Positions 58,901 through 64,000 of a stretch of DNA of 64,000 nucleotides are shown here, piece after piece; positions within the stretch are counted from its first letter, which is position 1; each line of letters opens with the position of its first letter. This stretch comes from Brachionus koreanus. Its lineage: Eukaryota; Rotifera; Eurotatoria; Ploima; Brachionidae. Location of the stretch: contig PJRA01000263.1 in NCBI GenBank assembly GCA_016987375.1, forward strand, positions 2,731,412 to 2,795,411, given 5' to 3'. Below the pieces are notes generated by a model. The model saw only the letters and a list, made by a program, of their open reading frames with translations, was not told the DNA's origin and did not search any database. The translations under genes were made by a program, and so were the position numbers.

Positions 58901-61900
58901 TATTAAAATGAGTTAAAAACTAATTTTTTGCTTTTAACTCTGACAAAATAGTACAATTTAAAAACATTTTTTTTTCATGAAAATCCAAAGAAAAAACTCA
59001 AGATAATTTCTAAATTTATATTAGGTTATAATTTAAATCATTGAATTCATGGCTTATTACTAAATTAAAATGGCATTTTAATTTTACATTGAATAAATAT
59101 CTGATTAAAGCACCAATTTTTCTTAGTGTTTATTAATTTTTAATGGTATCAAAAAAATTTCTTTATACATATAAAAATTAAGATTTATTATAAAATCATA
59201 AAACCAATTTAAATAGCACCAAAAAAATTAATTAATGATCTTGAATAATATGCTAATCATTAGCCTTTTTTCCTTCCTGGCTTAGGCTCAGAATCTATGA
59301 CCGTATCATAGTATTTTTCAGGTTTTGTAGTTGATTTTTTATGTAAAGCAATTACAAAAATATGCTTAAACATAAAACTTTTGAGGCAGTCCTTACACGT
59401 ACAAATTGAAAACACCCATTCAAATTCGTTAAAACGAACGACTCTGATCAAGTTGTTGAACTCAGCAAAACTATCAAAATTTATACAAGATACAAACTCA
59501 CACTCACCCTCTATAAAACAATTCACGTCGCATTCTAATGCCTCCATATATTTCTCAAAGTCTACCTCATTATCTAACCTTGTAAGATAAGCATTTTCAC
59601 ACTGATCAAATTTAATTTTCGTTTAAATATTCGAAAGTTTTTTTCCGAAACTCAGAAATAACAGGCTCCTTTTTAAATTTTTTCAAACTTAATTTTTCAG
59701 TGTACAATCGATTTAATATAATATTTAAACGTTTAATTAAGTGAGACAATGATACTCTTTCTCTAAAAGCATGAACAACTTTAATCGCTTTATCGTTTGG
59801 TTGCTTCTAAAGCGTTATTATCGTCCTCAGTAAAGTTTTCGGACACTTTTTGTGTGACAGGAGCATCATTTAGAATGAAATTTTCAATTTCAATATCAAT
59901 CATTATAATTTTTTTTTTTAATTTTTTCACAAATCATATAAGCATTCAGAATTTGTATAGTTATTTCAAAAAATTAGATGAAATAATAATAGTTGGGAAA
60001 ACTATGAATTTTTTTTTTTTTGAAATTAATAATTTTACTTTATTTTACTTTAATTTTTCTTTAATTTCTTTAATTTTCTTTAGTTCTTATTCTTTTAATC
60101 ATTTAATTTTTTAAATTGAATTAAATGATTAAAAGAATAAGAAAATTAAAGAATAAATTAAAAAAAATAGATGGTTTTTTAGTCGAATCTATTTTAATGG
60201 TAATTTGGTTTGTTTGAAATCTTCTACTGTTTTTTTAGATTTCTATTTTTGCCTTGATCATTCAAAAAAATAAAATAATAAAATAAATTTCGCAATGATG
60301 CCAACAATCAAAGCGCGATAGCTAGCCTCTATCTGGCTTAATTGTTAAAATAACGATTTACGATATTTCAGACAACTTTAACATTACATGTTATCTCATA
60401 ATAATTATTGTACAATTATACTTTTTTCTCAAATTAATAATTTTAAATCAAAAAAAGTTTAAACCTCTGTAAAAGGGCATATTGAAGTTTATGATCAAAA
60501 TTTTATGATCATGCTCAAATATAATTTTTTTACAAAGTTCTAAGAAGTTTTTTAAAATGAAAAATTAAATGCAGAAAAATGTTTTCATGTTTAGCCTAAT
60601 ATGTTAATCGAGATCCATCTANNNNNNNNNNNNNNNNNNNNNNNNNNNNNNNNNNNAACTTGCAGACATAAAAAATCAAGTTAAGCATCGAATGTTTACT
60701 TTGAAAACATGGTTCTGCAATAAATTTTTTACTGAAAAATATTTTAAAATCTTTTTTCAATGATAACTCTTGAGCATGATCATGAGAGACTCACTTGATC
60801 ATAAACTTCAATTTGCCTGTAAAAGCCTCAATATTTTGTTCAAAATTTTCTCACTAACTTCTGAATCTGTATCATTTTTTTTAATCTTTGAGCGAGTAAT
60901 GTCAAATATTTTTTGGATTCCAACTAAAAAAAAAATTAAAAAATTTAAAGTCAGATTTTGGAATATAAATAGTGATGTGGTTTCGGGCGAACCTTCCTTT
61001 TAATTTTTTTTATTAGTCAAGTTTTCGCAAAGCTGTGACCAATTTTGCTATTCATTTCACTCTCCTGCAAAAATCAAAAAAAAGAATTTTTGAAACAGAT
61101 TTGTCTATAAATTCGTGTTTATTTAATCAAAAAAGCTTTGGAACAGGGCCGACTTATTTTATAAAATAATTTAAGCTATTTTAATAAAATTGAATAAATT
61201 TTAAAGTCAAAGAGATTTTTTTAATTTTACTATTTGCAGTAAAATATTTTAATTTGGACTTTTTTTAGGAGCAAAGCATTCGTTTAATGCAACAGCTGCG
61301 AGAAAAAGACGATGCAAATTTCAAACTTGTGTCAGAAAGAATCAAATTAGAAAACGCTCAAAAGATTCTTAAAGAAGAAAAAGAACTATATATGCAGCAA
61401 GTAGCTACATTGCAAGAACAACAAGAAGCTCAAATGAACGTATCCAAAAAATTAGAGGAACAAATTCAAGTGCTAACACAAAATATAGCAATTTTCGAAA
61501 AGGAGATTTCTCAGTTGCAGCAAACATGCGAAACTTATAAACGTCAAGCGATAGAAAATGTACAGCTAATACAAGAACTAAAATTAAATTCACAGAAATA
61601 TCTTTTCCAGTTGAAAGAGGCGCAGCAGCTTATTGCCGAAAAGAGCGAAACTCTTGCATCTCAAACGTTTAGGATCAAAAGAACTCAAGAAGAAATAAAA
61701 CATCTTCAAGCTAAACTCGAACGACAGAAAAAGTTCGAAATGGCGGCCAACATGGACGAAGTTCTCAAAGAGGAAATAAAAGAGTACAATGAGCAGCTTA
61801 GATGTCCATCGTGCAAAATAAAACAAAAAGACGCTGTATTGACCAAATGCTTTCATGTTTTTTGTTTCGATTGTCTCCAGAAACGATACGACACCCGTCA

Positions 61901-61967
61901 GCGTAAGTGTCCTAAATGCAACGCTGGATTCGGTGCAAACGATTTCCGTAAATTGTATTTATCCTAA
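52996..61967 (+). CDS. RNF20: E3 ubiquitin ligase BRE1 (RNF20/RNF40)
   Basis: Eight exons: 52996-53199, 53253-53659, 53712-53764, 54275-54399, 54457-54720, 54775-54900, 57020-58090 and 61269-61967; 982 aa (human RNF20 975). The N-terminus is Ser/Pro-rich, then EDLDIKVLRIQNKNLSERLL and IDRYWTQLDEDLRLMLERFD match BRE1. Long coiled coils fill the middle. The C-terminal RING (about residues 928-967) reads CPSCKIKQKDAVLTKCFHVF, then CFDC and YDTRQRKCPKCNAGFGANDF. With RAD6-type E2 enzymes BRE1 monoubiquitinates histone H2B on transcribed chromatin. A His tract lies near residues 684-694. Introns 6 and 7 are 2.1 and 3.2 kb and carry transposon copies, while introns 1, 2, 4 and 5 are about 50-60 bp and intron 3 about 0.5 kb. 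Vertebrates have two BRE1 paralogues; only one is seen here. Confidence 0.95.
55016..55634. mobile_element. 619-bp element with about 51-bp terminal inverted repeats
   Basis: It begins CCCGAGGGGACAAAAACAGG and ends in the reverse complement. The first 28 bases of both ends are identical and the next 23 have three mismatches, including shared AAACGCTGTTTAAACG. The interior repeats GTTTAAACG/AAAACGC-like words many times on both strands. No coding frame. No unambiguous target duplication: flanks are ..TATGATAA and AACTTTAA... Superfamily undetermined. Confidence 0.75.
55944..56336. mobile_element. GGCA-ended MITE in BRE1 intron 6
   Basis: It starts GGCAAATTGAAATTTATAAT and ends ..GTAAGCTTCAATTTGCC. 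Flanks are ACAATCCG (55936-55943) and ACAATCTG (56337-56344), an 8-bp duplication with one change. The subterminal words (ATGATCAT, TTTGATC) are the same as in the element at 60476-60817, so the two belong to one family. Confidence 0.7.
59260..59900 (-). mobile_element. Remnant of Mutator-like transposase (SWIM finger)
   Basis: An open minus-strand frame at 59260-59547 reads FEWVFSICTCKDCLKSFMFK, then HIFVIALHKK, and ends KPEKYYDTVIDSEPKPGRKK. This matches a SWIM zinc finger (CxC...CxH) near the end of MULE transposases, but the third cysteine is Phe (FMFKH instead of CKH). Upstream fragments (LYTEKLSLKKFKKEPVISEF) are broken by stops. The DDE catalytic region is not recognisable. It is nested antisense in BRE1 intron 7. 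Confidence 0.55.
60058..60160. repeat. AT-rich hairpin
   Basis: TTCTTATTCTTTTAATCA is followed within 20 bases by its reverse complement (TGATTAAAAGAATAAGAA), and the outer arms (TTCTTTAATTTTCTT / AAGAAAATTAAAGAA) pair again after an 8-base bulge. It may be the core of a small foldback element. No flanking duplication identified. Confidence 0.6.
60476..60817. mobile_element. GGCA-ended MITE with 8-bp target duplication
   Basis: It starts GGCATATTGAAGTTTATGAT and ends ..CATAAACTTCAATTTGCC. TGTAAAAG stands directly on both sides (60468-60475 and 60818-60825). Inverted arms include ATGATCATGCTCAA. A run of 35 N (60622-60656) interrupts its middle. Same family as 55944-56336. Confidence 0.8.
60622..60656. 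other. Assembly gap (35 N)
   Basis: An unresolved run of N inside an inverted-repeat element. The palindromic structure probably defeated assembly; the true length is unknown. Confidence 0.95.
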
Positions 61968-64000
61968 TCGTCTAAAATCAAATTATTGATTATTAACTGA
62001 AAATATTAATAGTATGGAAAATAAATTCTCAGTATATAAATGAAAATAATATTTTTTTCAACACTTTATCTTTATCTCTTGGTCACCTTCTTATACTTCT
62101 TCAGTATGATTGTTTTATGTTTAATTTTCTTCAACTAAACTCTCTTTTTTTTTTATTGCAAGTTTTTTTTTTCATATTTTTTTTACAAAAAAATTTAAAT
62201 AATTAGTTAAAAGTCATTAAAATTTTTTTTTTGATCGTCTTTAATTTATAAATCAAATTAAAATAAAAAAAGTAAAAATTTTACATTTGATAAATATTCC
62301 TTAATTTCGGCTTTAAGACCGCAAACATGATTTATTTAATTTCAGATTTGATTTTTTTTAAAGATGCATTTCGTACAAATTCAAAAATGAGTAAATCTCA
62401 AATTTTAAAATTAAAAAAAAAACACTAAAATCTAAGCAAATAAAATAATTTATTTTATATTTCCAGTCAAAATTTTATTAAACGTCAAATAAAGATACTA
62501 ATATAAAATGCTTTAACAAAGCTTCATTTTTGAACCGAAGTTTTTTCATTTCATTTTCTCTTATTTAGTAGAGCTGTATTATTTTATTGCAACAAAATGG
62601 TGAATTCAATTTAAACTTTTTTAAAAAATCTTAAACATTGATACAAATCAATAAAAAAGACTGCTAAAAGTTCTTTTTTTGTATAGAATTGTTTATTTAG
62701 AATTGTTTAAGATTTTAATTTAGCAAAAAGCGTAACTCTATATATGTCTGATTAGCTAAGCATTTAGTTAGATAATAAATGGTAGCGCAGGTTCCTATCT
62801 TAAAAATTTTTTATTTAGCTCTTTGAAAAATGATATACAGATAGATTCAAAAAAAAGAGCTAGCATGTATTTTTTTTTATTATCAATTGGAGAAAAATCT
62901 CATTTTCAATTTTGTTATGGATAAATATCCTGATAAAAATAAAACTCATCTGAAAAATTTAATTGAAATTCGATCAATTCAACTTATATCAACGAATTTT
63001 CTATCAAGAAAATAAAGATTATTGTTATTCAACTTATTTTTTTTAATAAGCTATTAAGCAATTTTGAAAAATAAAGTTAGTAAAGTTTATCAGAAAAATA
63101 AATTATTTCATCATTATTACTAAATTGAATAGAGCTTTCAAATTTTATATCCTAACATTTATTTAAAGCATTCAGTCTTTAACTTTTTGTTTTCAAAATA
63201 ATTGCCAAAAATTTCAATTTAAGAATTTAGTTGAAGTTTTTCATTAGAATAGTTAAAAATGAAGTTAACGAAGGCATTTTGTTTATTTTTTTTTAATTTA
63301 TTTTATTTGATTTGATGATAAACTTTAAATCATTAAATCTAATATAAAAAAAATAATACTGGATAAGATATTTATTTTATGGATGTTATAATTCTTTTAT
63401 TAATTCATTAATAAGAGATCAAATTGAATTTTAAAAACAATAGATAACTCCTTGTAGATTTTCTCAATTTTAATTTTTGCTCACTCTTTTGATATTTTTT
63501 AGACAAAAATTAAAGAGCTTTTAAGTTGTCTTGTTGTTTATAGAGAATTTTTGTTATCGTATAAATATTTAATTATAAAATCATAAAAATTTCAATTTGG
63601 GATTATTTTCATTAAATTTAGTACTAAATGTAAGCCCAAAGGATGGAAATTTTTTTTTCAAAAATTGATAAATAGCTACAAGACATTTTCCGTATACTTA
63701 AAAGTCGTGTATTTTAAATAGCTTTCCTTGAAATAAATTCATTATTTTATATTTTCTTAAAAAAGAGTGAAAAAAAGAAGAATCAAATTAATCAAATATG
63801 GTTTTTGGAACAAAGAAAAACTTATGATCCGCAATTATATTTTCTTATTATTCGCTTTAAGCCATTTTAGAATTGATAAAAATCTTAAAAAAATGAGTTT
63901 TAAAAGAAAAATAGTTTCTCTTGAAATATATAAAGCATAATCTCTTTTAATAGAGTAGTCTGTTGGGGTTTTAATGATAAAAAATTTATAATAAAAAAAA
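61968..64000. other. Downstream of BRE1, nothing recognised
   Basis: An AT-rich tail of the window, including the BRE1 3' UTR (AATAAA-like words near 62020). No coding frame, RNA gene or repeat is supported. Confidence 0.45.

Larger units (their letters stand above)
58091..61268. other. Long intron 7 of BRE1
   Basis: It holds a minus-strand Mutator-like transposase remnant (59260-59900), an AT hairpin (60058-60160) and a GGCA-ended MITE (60476-60817) with a 35-base run of N inside. No additional BRE1 exon is needed to keep phase. Confidence 0.6.

Noticed and set aside
1..64000. CRISPR arrays, operons or bacterial-type horizontal transfer
   Set aside because: No regularly spaced repeats; all recognised genes are spliced animal genes, and single-exon frames show no bacterial features.

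Overview
The window is nuclear DNA of an AT-rich invertebrate. Coding exons are separated by short GT-AG introns, mostly 50-80 bp. The genes are animal genes: RXR, two nuclear receptors with two DNA-binding domains each, TFIIB, RPF2, UBE2L3, ENDOG, BRE1 and ZER1/ZYG11. The receptor set, compact introns and very AT-rich spacers best suit a spiralian, most plausibly a monogonont rotifer such as Brachionus. The species call is inference from composition and gene families; no database was searched.

Layout. 1-1.6 kb: 5' exons of a minus-strand gene that runs off the left edge. 2.8-3.2 kb: LINE 3' end. 4.9-5.7 kb: orphan single-exon gene. 6.7-15.1 kb: two head-to-tail minus-strand receptor genes (A and B), each with two zinc-finger DNA-binding domains. 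Their ligand-binding halves are almost identical DNA, while their DNA-binding halves have diverged. 16-17 kb: LINE tail and an orphan exon-like fragment. 18-20.3 kb: ten-exon coiled-coil gene containing an apparent U12-type AT-AC intron. 21.6-27.4 kb: decayed LINE copies around a UBE2L3 gene. 29.2-33 kb: two divergent TFIIB paralogues in tandem. 33.9-35.2 kb: RPF2. 35.8-37.3 kb: RXR. 40.4-47.9 kb: ZER1/ZYG11-type CUL2 substrate receptor with a very large acidic and serine-rich insertion. 49.8-50.7 kb: endonuclease G. 53-62 kb: BRE1, with long introns full of inverted-repeat elements and a decayed Mutator-like transposase. 62-64 kb: nothing recognisable.

The genes do not form one pathway. Most are single-copy housekeeping factors: transcription initiation, H2B ubiquitination, ubiquitin transfer, 5S RNP assembly, mitochondrial nuclease. 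RXR and the two double-DBD receptors make this a receptor-rich neighbourhood. Spacers and long introns hold many small DNA transposon derivatives, several with intact target-site duplications. I did not find a clearly new multi-gene system. The most notable observations are the receptor pair with homogenised ligand-binding domains, the AT-AC intron, the TFIIB pair, and a set of short elements ending in GGCA with 8-bp target duplications.
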